Of a stretch of DNA of 14,292 bases, positions 1 through 9,600 are shown in pieces. Positions within the stretch are counted from its first letter, which is position 1. Each line of letters opens with the position of its first letter. The position numbers and the translations under genes were made by a program. The notes under the pieces are model-generated. The model searched no databases. It was not told where the DNA came from and worked only from the letters and a program-made list of their open reading frames with translations. This DNA is from CAYOEZ01 sp964402955 (GTDB lineage Bacteria; Chloroflexota; DTOL01; DAOUCN01): NCBI GenBank assembly GCA_964402955.1, contig CAYOEZ010000121.1, forward strand, positions 1 to 14,292. The letters run 5' to 3'.

Positions 1-51
1 CGTATTGGAGGCATACGTATGTTGCGCATGCGTCGAGCCATTGGTCGCCAT
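1..51 (-). CDS. Possible 5' end of a divergent gene, truncated by the window edge
   Basis: On the minus strand an ATG at 51 opens a frame of 17 codons (MATNGSTHAQHTYASNT) that runs off the left edge without a stop. It lies downstream of a plausible minus-strand promoter (124-152). A purine-rich AGGAG lies about 13 nt before the ATG and an AGG 8 nt before it. A second ATG at 41 in another frame (MARRMRNIRMPPI) is also open, so the frame is uncertain. Too little is visible to assign a family. The call rests on promoter position and open frame only. Confidence 0.25.
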   Translation of the reverse strand, partial: MATNGSTHAQHTYASNT

Positions 52-123
52 TGGTTTTGCCTGTCTCCTCTTGCGGCCCGGGGTGCTTGCTCCGGTGTTC
101 ACACGATGCTGTCTCCAGATCAG

Positions 124-152
124 ATTATAGCGTAGTGGCCGGATGACTGCAA
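124..152 (-). promoter_or_regulatory. Putative sigma70-type promoter reading leftwards
   Basis: On the minus strand, -35 TTGCAG (147-152) and -10 TATAAT (124-129) are separated by 17 nt. The -10 is a perfect consensus and the -35 matches in its first three bases. It would drive the truncated gene at the left edge and is divergent from the polX promoter only a few bases away. Confidence 0.4.
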
Positions 153-159
153 CCAGCAC

Positions 160-188
160 TTGACGTTGATGCGCGGAGGTGCTATGCT
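160..188 (+). promoter_or_regulatory. Putative polX promoter
   Basis: -35 TTGACG (160-165) and -10 TATGCT (183-188) have a 17-nt spacer. Transcription would begin near 195. This places the ATG at 184 inside the promoter and favours the downstream ATG at 220 as the polX start. Inferred from motif and spacing only. Confidence 0.45.
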
Positions 189-219
189 CGCGTGGGATAT
201 CGTGGAGACGGCGAACGAC

Positions 220-1941
220 ATGACGAACAAAGAGATCGCAGACATCTTTTCCCGGCTGGCTGACATGCTGGAGATCAAGGGAGAAGTCATCTACAAGATC
301 GTTGCCTATCGCAGAGCCGCCGAGAGCATTGCCCGCGAACCGCGTGATATCAGCATTCTCTGGCGCAGCAAGGAGCTGCGCTCCATCCCTGGCGTGGGCG
401 AAGCGATCGAGAAGAAGATCGCTGAGCTACTGGAGACGGGCCGCCTGCGGCTGCTCGACGAAACCATGGCCCAGATCCCTGATGAGCTGTTGACGCTGCT
501 GGACGTTCCGGGAATCGGACCGCGCACGGCCAGGTTGCTCTACGAGAAGCTGGGTATCACCAATGTGGCTGCGCTTGAAGAGGCGGCGCATAAGCAAGAG
601 ATTCGCGGGCTGCCGGGTCTGGGCGCCAAGTCCGAGGAGAACATCCTCCACGGCATAGAGATGCTGCACCGGCGCAGCACGCGCCACTTGTTGGGCGAGG
701 TGCTGGCGGTTGCCGAGGAACTGCTGAGCGGGCTGCGCCAGTGCCCGCAGGCCAGCATGGTCAATGCAGCCGGCAGCCTGCGTCGCCGCAGGGCTACCAT
801 CGGAGATATTGATATCCTGGCGGCCTCGCAGACCCCACAGGCGGTCATCGAGTACTTCCTGACGCTGCCCCGCGTGCACGAAACGGTCAGCCACGGCGAC
901 GTGAAGGCGACCGTGATCCTGGACAACGGTGTGCAGGCCGATCTTATGGTCTTGCCGCCGGAGCAATACGGCTCACTCTTGCAGCACTTCACCGGCTCGA
1001 AAGAGCACAATGTCCACTTGCGCCAGATTGCCCTTGACAGAGGGCTGTCGTTCAGTGAAAAGGGATTCCAGAGAGCGGACGGCGCCCTGCTCTTGTGCCC
1101 CGATGAAGCTGACGTGTATGCGGCCCTCGATATGCCCTGGATCCCTCCGGAGTTGCGTGAGGACCTGGGAGAGTTTGAGGCGGCGCGCAAGAACAAACTA
1201 CCGCGCCTCATCGATGTGGCGAACATCGCGGGTGACCTGCACGTGCACTCGCAGTGGAGCGACGGCGTCGCTTCGATTGAAGAAATGGCCGTAGCGGCGC
1301 GTTCATTGGGCTACCAGTACGTCGCCATCAGCGATCACTCCCAATCACTGGGCATTGCCAACGGCCTCTCGCCGGCGCGACTGGTCGAACGGCAGAAGCA
1401 GATCAACGAGGTCAATGCCCGGCTGGCGCCGTTCCGTATTCTGTCTGGCATCGAAGTTGATATCATGGCTGACGGCAGGTTGGCGTTGCCTGACGAGGCG
1501 TTGGCGACGCTCGATGTCGTGGTCGCTTCGACCCATTCTGCTCTACGCCAGGACAGCGCGACAATGACGGCGCGCCTGATTTCTGCCATTCGCAATCCAC
1601 ACGTCGACATTATCGGCCATCCCACGGGCGTGCTGATCGGCGACCGCGAGCCGGCGCAGATGGATTTCACCGCTGTGGTCGGGGCGGCTGTGCACCACGG
1701 CGTGGCTCTTGAGATCAATGCTAACCCGGCGCGGCTGGATCTGGACGACGTTCACGCGCGACAGGCGGCAGCCGCCGGCGCGCCCCTGTGCATCAACACC
1801 GATGCGCATCGCCAGGATATGCTGCGCCACATGGTTTTCGGCGTGGCCATGGCGCGCAGGGGGTGGTGCGAGGCGCGCCACATTCTGAACGCACGATCTC
1901 TGGCCGACCTGCTGGCCTGGCTGGCGCGGCCACGACTGTAA
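220..1941 (+). CDS. polX: DNA polymerase/3'-5' exonuclease PolX (pol beta family with PHP domain)
   Basis: Family X DNA polymerase, which fills short gaps in base-excision repair; bacterial members carry a C-terminal PHP metal-dependent nuclease domain. From the ATG at 220 the protein is 573 residues, close to the roughly 570 of Bacillus PolX. The N-terminal helical 8-kDa-like domain starts at once (NKEIADIFSRLADMLEIKG). Helix-hairpin-helix motifs follow (IPGVGEAIEKKI, VPGIGPRTARLL, LPGLGAKSEENI). The palm has GDIDIL with Asp196 and Asp198 and a third Asp at 241 (VQADLMVL). The PHP domain begins near residue 339 (DLHVHSQWSDG) and has AISDHS, GIEVDI, STHS, IGHPTG and NTDAH, so the metal-ligand set looks complete. 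The start is uncertain: ATG 184 has a close GGAGGT and TTG 160 is also open, but 220 fits family length, begins right before the conserved N-terminus, lies downstream of the inferred promoter and has GGAG 12 nt upstream. An ABC ATPase gene follows after 35 bp. Confidence 0.95.
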   Translation: MTNKEIADIFSRLADMLEIKGEVIYKIVAYRRAAESIAREPRDISILWRSKELRSIPGVGEAIEKKIAELLETGRLRLLDETMAQIPDELLTLLDVPGIGPRTARLLYEKLGITNVAALEEAAHKQEIRGLPGLGAKSEENILHGIEMLHRRSTRHLLGEVLAVAEELLSGLRQCPQASMVNAAGSLRRRRATIGDIDILAASQTPQAVIEYFLTLPRVHETVSHGDVKATVILDNGVQADLMVLPPEQYGSLLQHFTGSKEHNVHLRQIALDRGLSFSEKGFQRADGALLLCPDEADVYAALDMPWIPPELREDLGEFEAARKNKLPRLIDVANIAGDLHVHSQWSDGVASIEEMAVAARSLGYQYVAISDHSQSLGIANGLSPARLVERQKQINEVNARLAPFRILSGIEVDIMADGRLALPDEALATLDVVVASTHSALRQDSATMTARLISAIRNPHVDIIGHPTGVLIGDREPAQMDFTAVVGAAVHHGVALEINANPARLDLDDVHARQAAAAGAPLCINTDAHRQDMLRHMVFGVAMARRGWCEARHILNARSLADLLAWLARPRL

Positions 1942-1976
1942 GACCGGCAGGGAAGCCGGCGAAGGTGTATGTCCCT

Positions 1977-3140
1977 ATGGCAACGATTCAGCTCGATCAT
2001 GTGACCAGGACTTTCCCGTCCGCTCGACTCGAACGGTTGACGGGCGATCGGCCTGACGCTGCGCCTCCGTCCGATGAGGAGGGCACAGGCAGCCGGCGCG
2101 ACGCGCGCGGCATTATCGCGCTGGACGATATCAGTCTGACTATCCAGCACGGCGAGACAACGAGCATCATCGGCCCGTCGGGCTGTGGCAAGTCGACCCT
2201 GCTGCGGGTGATCGCCGGGCTTGAGCCGCTCAGCTCCGGGCGTGTGCTCTATGACCGGCAGGATGTGGCCGGCGTGGCGCCCGGCGACAGAGGCATCGGC
2301 ATCGTCTTCCAAAGCTACGCACTCTACCCACACATGTCGTCGAAGAACAATATGGCGTTCTTCTTTCGCATGCACAAGCGTGAGATGGAGATCGATGATC
2401 GGGTGAAGGAGACGGCAGCGATACTCGGCGTGGGCTTCGATACGCTACTTGGGCGCATGCCGGCAACACTCTCGGCGGGGCAGAAACAGCGTGTGGCGCT
2501 GGGACGGTGCGTTGCCCGCGATCCGAAGCTCATCCTGCTGGACGAGCCGCTGTCCAACCTGGACGCCAAGCTGCGCACGCAGACACGCGGCGAGCTCAAG
2601 CGTCTGCTGCATCATTTTCAGGTAACAAGTGTCTATGTGACGCACGACCAGATCGAGGCCATTGCACTGGCTGACCGACTGGCGGTGATGCGCTGGGGGC
2701 GGATAGAGCAGGTGGGAAGCTATTGGGATGTCTACCGTCGCCCGGCCAATGCGTTCGTGGGCAGCTTCGTTGGTACGCCGCCGATGAACTTCCTGCCGAT
2801 CAACGTTCACCTCGATGGAATCGATATTGCAGGCGTCTCGCAGCGCATCGGGCGTCCGTCGGACCGCTATGTGCCGGCGCTGCCGCTCAAGCTTGGCGTG
2901 CGCGCCGAAGACGTCCAGTTGGCGCCGGGAGACCCGCAGGCCATCGAGATCGTTGCGGACATGGTGGAGCATTTGCCGTCCGAACGCTGCTACTATGTGT
3001 ACAGTTCCATCGGTGATGTGCGGTTCACAGCAGCGATCAAGACTGACGCGGCAGTACACATTGGCGACCGTTTGCCCGTTCGTCTCGTGCTGGAGAATGT
3101 GTCGTACTTCGATGCCCGCACCGATGAGCGCGTTGCATAG
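1977..3140 (+). CDS. MalK/UgpC-type ABC transporter ATP-binding protein
   Basis: A 387-residue ATPase subunit of the CUT1 carbohydrate (maltose, glycerol-3-phosphate, oligosaccharide) importer type, acting on the inner face of the membrane. Motifs are Walker A GPSGCGKST (66-74), Q-loop Gln112 (VFQSYALYPHMS), signature LSAGQ (165-169), Walker B LILLDEP with Glu190, D-loop SNLD, H-loop THD with His223, and a C-terminal TOBE/regulatory region from about 240. Two oddities stand out. A roughly 30-residue hydrophilic insert (about 16-45) sits between the first strand (TIQLDHVTRTFPS) and ALDDISL, and the usual LSGGQ reads LSAGQ. No permease or binding-protein gene is adjacent, so it may serve distant transporters as MsiK does; this is inference. 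The ATG at 1977 (GAAGG 11 nt upstream) begins the conserved first strand; GTG 1965 is possible. The frame is open upstream into polX, but that part looks non-coding. Probably co-transcribed with polX. Confidence 0.9.
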   Translation: MATIQLDHVTRTFPSARLERLTGDRPDAAPPSDEEGTGSRRDARGIIALDDISLTIQHGETTSIIGPSGCGKSTLLRVIAGLEPLSSGRVLYDRQDVAGVAPGDRGIGIVFQSYALYPHMSSKNNMAFFFRMHKREMEIDDRVKETAAILGVGFDTLLGRMPATLSAGQKQRVALGRCVARDPKLILLDEPLSNLDAKLRTQTRGELKRLLHHFQVTSVYVTHDQIEAIALADRLAVMRWGRIEQVGSYWDVYRRPANAFVGSFVGTPPMNFLPINVHLDGIDIAGVSQRIGRPSDRYVPALPLKLGVRAEDVQLAPGDPQAIEIVADMVEHLPSERCYYVYSSIGDVRFTAAIKTDAAVHIGDRLPVRLVLENVSYFDARTDERVA

Positions 3141-3195
3141 GATGCGACGAGGCGAGCAGAATGTGGCGGACTCGGAAAGACCGGGGGAAAACCAC

Positions 3196-3224
3196 TTGAC
3201 GAGCACAGTGAAATACGGTATACT
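3196..3224 (+). promoter_or_regulatory. Promoter of tRNA-Leu
   Basis: -35 TTGACG (3196-3201) and -10 TATACT (3219-3224) have a 17-nt spacer. Predicted initiation near 3231 is only about 6 nt before the mature tRNA 5' end at 3237, giving a very short leader. Confidence 0.75.
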
Positions 3225-3236
3225 AGCTTTTGTCAG

Positions 3237-3323
3237 GCCCAGGTGGCGGAACGGCAGACGCGCTAGGTTCAGGACCTAGTGAGGCAAAACCTCATCGGGG
3301 TTCAAATCCCCGCCTGGGCACCA
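3237..3323 (+). tRNA. tRNA-Leu, anticodon CAG
   Basis: An 87-nt class II tRNA with encoded CCA. The acceptor stem GCCCAGG (3237-3243) pairs with CCTGGGC (3313-3319), followed by discriminator A3320 and CCA 3321-3323. The anticodon stem CTAGG/CCTAG encloses loop TTCAGGA with anticodon CAG at 3270-3272, which reads CUG. A long variable arm TGAGG/CCTCA (3280-3294), typical of Leu tRNAs, and a T arm CGGGG-TTCAAAT-CCCCG (3296-3312) complete the cloverleaf. It has its own promoter and terminator, so it is a single-gene unit. Confidence 0.97.
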
Positions 3324-3331
3324 TCGTCTAT

Positions 3332-3364
3332 AAACCCTCGATGACAACAGTCATCGGGGGTTTT
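3332..3364 (+). terminator. Intrinsic terminator after tRNA-Leu
   Basis: AAACCCTCGATGAC (3332-3345) pairs with GTCATCGGGGGTTT through an AACA loop, with one G-U wobble, and the right arm ends in a TTTT run (3361-3364). It starts 8 nt after the tRNA CCA end. Confidence 0.85.
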
Positions 3365-3532
3365 GTGTGTTGGCGGCCCAGCGCACACAGACCGGCTTCG
3401 TCGATCCAGAGTCCTCGCCGTTGCAGCACAACGAACGAGCGGCAAAACCGTCTTATTATGGGGGACGAGTCGGTCTGCCGCAGGCAAGTGCTATGCGCGT
3501 CTATTACGATTGCGGAATTCGTTGGCGGTGCA
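3365..3532. other. Intergenic spacer with no recognised feature
   Basis: The 168 bases between the tRNA terminator and the promoter of the giant gene hold only short frames. None has a convincing ribosome-binding site or recognisable protein sequence. I see no RNA gene here. Confidence 0.5.
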
Positions 3533-3561
3533 TTGACTTTATAAGATAGAGACAGTACAAT
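3533..3561 (+). promoter_or_regulatory. Promoter of the giant surface-protein gene
   Basis: -35 TTGACT (3533-3538) and -10 TACAAT (3556-3561) have a 17-nt spacer. An overlapping perfect TATAAT at 3561-3566 would need a 22-nt spacer, so TACAAT is preferred. The predicted start near 3568 gives a leader of about 80 nt with a small hairpin, CGGCG-TATC-CGCCG (3577-3590). Confidence 0.6.
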
Positions 3562-3648
3562 ATAATGTGAAAACATCGGCGTATCCGCCGTTCACTCGTA
3601 GCGTTCTATATCCTAGAGGCCTGGTTATGTCGCCCAAGGAGAGGACAG

Positions 3649-6600
3649 ATGAGAGGGAAAGCAATTCTGTGGCTGGTCGGCGTTTTCCTGCTAGGAATGC
3701 TAGTCTTTGCCGCCGCAAGCGGCAGCCTGCCGGCTGCTGCAAGTAGTGCGACAAACGAAGCCTTCTCCACCATGCCGGCAGCGCAGGGTATGGTTGTGGA
3801 TCGGCCTGCGGTCGCTATCGCGTCGCCGCCTGAGGCTGTGGCTGGAGGCACGCCCTCTGCCACAGAAACCCCAGCGGTATATGGGCCAGACGGCAAGCCG
3901 TCTGCTGGTCCGGAAGCGGAGCTACTTCCGCTAGCCGCCCCCTCGCTTGGACCAGGCTCCTCCACGCTGACGAAACCGGTCATAGCGGCGCCGGCGCTGG
4001 CTGGCGTCAGGCTGCAGGCAAGCGGCGGGCCTGACGGCGGCGGATACTACTACCAGGACTCGTCAAGCGCAGGCGGCCCGGTCTTCTCGTGGGTCGAGAT
4101 CAGCGGTACGGGCACTGCGCTGACCGCTGCCTCGTGGCAGGCAACGGGCACGTACCAGGCCGATGACGAAGGATACGCAACAATTGCCCTCCCATTCTCC
4201 TTCCCCTTCTACGGCAAACGCTACGGCGCTCTCTATGTAGATGCCAATGGCGAAGTTGGTCTGTCTCCATTTGCCAGCCCAACTTTTACCGGCCCGATGA
4301 CGATTCCGGGTGTGGCCTATCCAAACAATCGCATCGACATTTTTCATACTGATCTTGACTTGGGCATGGTTAGTTCAACGGGCGGCGGCGTCGTCTGGTA
4401 CTATCACGACAACATCAATGGCCGCTTCATTGTCGAGTACAAGGACACGCAGCGCTACGGCAACCTGGGGCCCGCGGGTACGTTCCAGGTTATGCTCTAT
4501 GAGAATGGTGATATCCTTGTCCAATACCTCGCGGTCTTTGTGACGCCCAACTACCCGGGCGGCATCGAGAATCAAGATGGCAGCGCCGGCCTGGCCTATG
4601 GCGGCACGGTCACGAATAGCCTGGCCATTGGCTATTACCATCCTGAGGTCAGGGTCGCCGTAAGCCCCGCCGTAGTTCCCGCCGGCGGCAGCCTCGCGAC
4701 CGTTACTGCGATCGTGCGCAGTCGTGATTGGTCTCCTGCTATCCCTCCTGACGGAACGAGTGTCACATTTGCCGCAGGCGTGCTTGGCAGCATGTCGCCG
4801 GGTGTGGTTGGCACGGCTGGTGGTGTGGCTGTTAGCACGCTGACGTCGGCAGGTACGTGTGCGACCAGCAATGTTATGGCGACCGCCAATCTGACCGGCA
4901 CATTGGTCAGTGGTGTCGGGCAGGCCACGGTTGGTTCTGGTCCCAACTACAAGTCTGGCTACATGACGTCGAGCGATCTCTGGGGCAGGTGTGCAGCGCC
5001 GTTTGTCGTTCAGGGCTCATATGTGATTTCGCCGGGCGTGACTCTTCTCATCGAGGATGGCACACTGGTGCAGTTCGACAACGACTCCGGCATCGTTAAT
5101 CTGGGGTCGATGTATGCCATCGGTGTACCGTCGTCGCCGGTCATCTTCACCAGCAGCAACAGCGATCCGAAGCCAGGCGACTGGCGCGGCATCGCCTTTG
5201 GCGACCAGGCGAACGCGGCCTCGGGCCAGCTGGACTATGTGAGCATCAACTACGCCGGCCGCCCCTACACGCATGCCGGTGACCCGCAGAGCGCCGCGGT
5301 GCTTCTCTACAACACCGCCTCAGCAGTTGATGTGACGCGCAGCACCATCGCCAGCAATAGCGGCGCTGCGGTTACCGTCCTCAATGGCAGCGCGTCGACG
5401 ATCGCCAACAATACCCTGAGCGACAATGGCCCGTACGGCGTGTATGTCGACGCTTCGTCGCCGCTCGTGCAGGGCAATCAGATCTCCAACTCATCGTATG
5501 GCGTCTATCTGAGCACCGGCTCTGCGTCGTTGATTGAGGGCAATACCTTCAGCCAGACGCTGGAAGGCGTGCACTTGCAGGCCAGCGCCGGCACCATCAC
5601 AAACAATCTGTTTGTCCTCGGCGGCTACGGCGTGCTGGCCAACGGCTCGAATCCCGGCGTCTTCGGCAATGTCATCACGGGCAACACGGGCGTCGGCATC
5701 TTCCTCGACGTGAACTCCGGTGGCCAGGTGAGCAACAACACTGTCGAGAGCAATGGTTCGGGTGGTCTGTACGCGCGTGATGCGACGACTCTGATCGATA
5801 ACAACGTGCTGCGCAACAACGGTGGATTTGGCGCCTACCTGCTAGGATCAGGCCTCAACTTCCTCAACAACACCGTAAGCGGAAACGCGCCCTATGGCGT
5901 CTACGTCAAGAGCGGCTCGCCTGTGATCAACGGTAACCTCATTTCGCTGAATGGCAACGCTGGCCTGTACTCTGACGCGGCAACGGCGTCGATTGGCAGC
6001 AATACAATCGTGTCGAATACAGGCTATGGCGTGTACGTCAGCTTCGGCGGCGGTACGATCGCCGGCAACAATATCGGCGGCAACGGCGCGGGCGGCGTCT
6101 ACCTCAGCGCTGCAGCGCCGACGATTGCTTCCAACAGCATCCACGACAACGGCAATCTCGCGACCTCGGGCTACGGCATCTACGCGGTGGGTGGATCGAG
6201 CGGCGTCGTCAGCGGTAATGTGATCACCTACAACTCCGGCGCGAGCAACGGCTTCGGCGCCTATGTCAACAACTCGCCGCTTCTTTTCACGAACAACACG
6301 ATCACGCACAACAATGGTCTGGCGGGCAACGGCTATGGCCTCTATATCGTCTCAACGAGCAACTCCAGGGTCGTCGGCGGCCAGGTCAATAGCAACAATG
6401 GCGCCGCGCTCGGCATGGGTTTTGGCGTCTACGTCATTAGTTCGACCGGCTCCATCTCCGGGACGACAATCGCTGGCAACGGCCTGGCGTCAACCATCGG
6501 GCATGGCCTGCGTGTTCACAACTCAACCTACACGGTGACCAATGTCTTTGTCTCGGGGAACCGCAGCGCCGGTGTGTATGTTGATCTGTCTGCTGTCACA

Positions 6601-9600
6601 ATGTCGGGCAGTTTGATCGATAGCAACGTCGGCGATGGCCTGGTGGTGTGGGGCGGCGCCACGGTGACGCTGACCAACAGCATTGTCAACGCCAATGGTG
6701 TGAGTCCCCTGGCAGCGGGTGTGCGGGTTATCAGTTCCACGCTGAAGGCGACGAATGCCCAGATCAGCAACAACGGCGTCGGGGTGTACATGAATCCCTC
6801 GCTGGCTTGGATGAGCGGTGTAACGGTCACGGGCAACCTGAGCAACGGTTTGACGATCTCAGGATCCACCCTGAACATGCAGGACGGAGTCGTGTCCAGC
6901 AATGGGGCCAATGGACTCGCCGCTATCCTCACCTCTACGCTCAACATGACGAATACGTCCATTGTGGGCAACACTGGCAATGGCATCGAACTGAGCTCGG
7001 GCAGCGTGCTGCGTGGCAACAATCTCAGCGTTCAGGGCAACGGCGGCGTGGGCATCCAGATCGATCCGTCTCAGGCGTATCTGGTGAATGGGAATGTGAC
7101 AGGCAATACGATGGGGGGGATCGAGGTTCTTGACCAATCATTGCTGAGCATGAACGGAGGCACAGTGATCGCCAACGGAGGCGCTGGCATACGCGCCCTG
7201 ACCTCGACGGTCCAACTGAGTGGCGCCACGATCGATAGCAACGTGGGCAGCGGCGTCGATGCGACAGGTTCATCGCTGTCGATGCTCAATTCCTCGGCGC
7301 TGCGCAACGGCAACCGCGGTTTGTGGGTGGCCTTCTCGACGCTCTATATCACGTCATCGAATGTTCTGAGCAACACGGGGACTGGTATCGATGCCAGCGG
7401 CGGTGTGCTGAGCTTGCGTGACAGCATCGTGCAGGCCAATTCCACCAACGGCGTCGACCTCAGAGCGGGCGCCAACGGAAACCTCTTGCGCAATCAGATC
7501 TGGTATAACGGCGGCGTTGGCGTGGCCTCCGGGCTTGACGCTGTCCCGTCGATCTCGATCCTGCGCAGCAATTCGATCTACGGCAATGGCGATTCAGGCG
7601 CAAACGATTCTAGCCTGGGCAACATGGATGCGCGTGGCAACTGGTGGGGCGTGAATGCGCCTGTCTGGTCGGCTCCCCCGCCAACGGACATCCGCGGCAC
7701 TGTGAACATCACGCCGTGGATTGTGCTCAAACTGACGCCGTCGCTGGCGACGATCCCGGCCGGCACAGGCACGTCGGCCATCTCGATTACGATGAACGAT
7801 GGTGCAGGGGACAACGTCATCGATTTGACGACGGTCAACCTGACTGCCACACTCGGTTCGATCGGCACGCCGGGATTCTCGTCGGCGGTCCGTGCCATGA
7901 GCGCCGGCTCTGCCACGGCCACCTACTATGCCGGAACCATTGCTGGCGCCGCTATCATCACGGCTACGTCGCTTGACCGCGGCATCACGACGACCATGGT
8001 CTCGATAACGGCTGCGGCCCCGTCGCTTGTGAGCCTGGTGGCTGTGCCCAATGTGCTCAATGCGGACGGTGTTTCGACGACCACCATCACGGCAACGGTG
8101 ACGGACGCCTACGGCAACTTGATCGACGGCAAGACGATCACGTTCACAGCCAACAGTCTTCTGTCGATCGGCGCTCCGCCTGTCACCCGCACGCTCGTCG
8201 GCGGCAAAGCCAATATCACGGGCACGGTGACGACGGTTGCTGGTACTGCTGTTGTGACCGGCACGGTTGGATCGGCCTCGGGCGCCGTCAGCATCATCGT
8301 CAACCCCGGACCACCGGCGACGATCACCTTGACGGCCTCACCGCTCACGCTGGCCGCCGACGGATTCGCAGCGGCGACCGTCTCGGCGACGGTGCGCGAT
8401 GCTTTGAGCAATCTTGTCGCCGACGGCAACGTCGTCGACATCACCAGCAGCCTGGGCACAATTAGCCCGCGCTCGCTGACGTATGATGACGTAGGCGGGG
8501 CAATCAACTTCAGCGCAGGCTGGGCGGCGTACTTCAGTAGCGCCTACTACAACGGTAGCCAGCGCTGGTCACAGTCCGGCGGCTCAACGGCGTCGTGGAC
8601 GTTTACGGGCACGAACATCGCCCTGCTCCACAGCGCGCAGTTCAACGCCGGCATTGCTAACGTCACCGTCGACGGCGTGGTCAACAAGACGATCGACATG
8701 TACAACCCGGGCGTCCTGGATCAATTTCAAACGACAATCGCCACCGGGTTAAGCCCGGCGCTACACACGATCACCGTGACCGTATCGGGGCTGCAGAACC
8801 CGCTCTCGTCCGGCGCATGGGTGGGTGTGGATGCATTCCGCATTGGCCCGGCAACGATCAATGGCGTGGCCGTTTCCAGCCTGGTCAGCATCATCACCGG
8901 CACGGCGTCACTGACCGGAACCATCAGCCATTACTCCGACACGGAGTCGGTTGTCTTCACCCCCGGGCCGCCCTACTCGCTGACAATCACTGCTGCGCCC
9001 ACCACACTGCCCGCCGACGGCGTGGCGAGCTCGACGGTGACTGCGACAGTTTACGACAACTTCGCGCGTACCGTGTCGGATGGCACGACTGTCTTCTTCC
9101 AGACAACGATCGGCTCCTTCGGCGCAGGCGCAGCGGTGAACATGACGACCACCGGCGGCGTTGCCACAGCAGTACTGACCAGCACCGTGTCGGGCATCGC
9201 CTCCGTCTCGGCGCAGGCCGCACTGGCCATCGCTGCGACGCCGGTGACTTTCCTGGCTGGCCAACCCTACACGATCACGCTGGCGGCCAATCCTCCCACC
9301 ATTCGGGGCGATGGCGTGGCAACGACAACCGTTGCTGCGACGGTACGTGACCTGTTCAACAATCTGGTCGGCGACGGTACGGTGGTTGAGTTGCAGACAA
9401 GCCTCGGGACGCTGTCTCCGGCATCGCCTACAACTGTCGGCGGATCAGCGCTGGCGACTCTGACGTCGGTGACGCTGGTGGCAAATGCCATTGTGACCGG
9501 TACAGTTGGCACCGTATCGAACACGTTGGTCGTCCCGTTCACTGCAGGACCTCCGGCGCTGATCACGCTTGTGGCTGCTCCCACCACGATCACGGCTGAT

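Noticed and set aside
1788..1976. N-terminal extension of the ABC ATPase frame overlapping the end of polX
   Set aside because: It lies out of frame over conserved PHP-domain codons, shows no domain resemblance, and the ABC fold starts right at the ATG at 1977.
3230..3544. 104-codon frame running through the tRNA and its terminator
   Set aside because: It overlaps a clear tRNA-Leu and terminator, and the translation has no recognisable features.
3568..3648. Possible riboswitch in the leader of the giant gene
   Set aside because: Only one 5-bp hairpin is visible in about 80 nt; there is no known riboswitch core or anti-terminator arrangement.
8933..8948. Small palindrome ACTCCG-ACA-CGGAGT inside the giant gene
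   Set aside because: It is within coding sequence, is short, has no T-run and has no counterpart elsewhere; probably chance.
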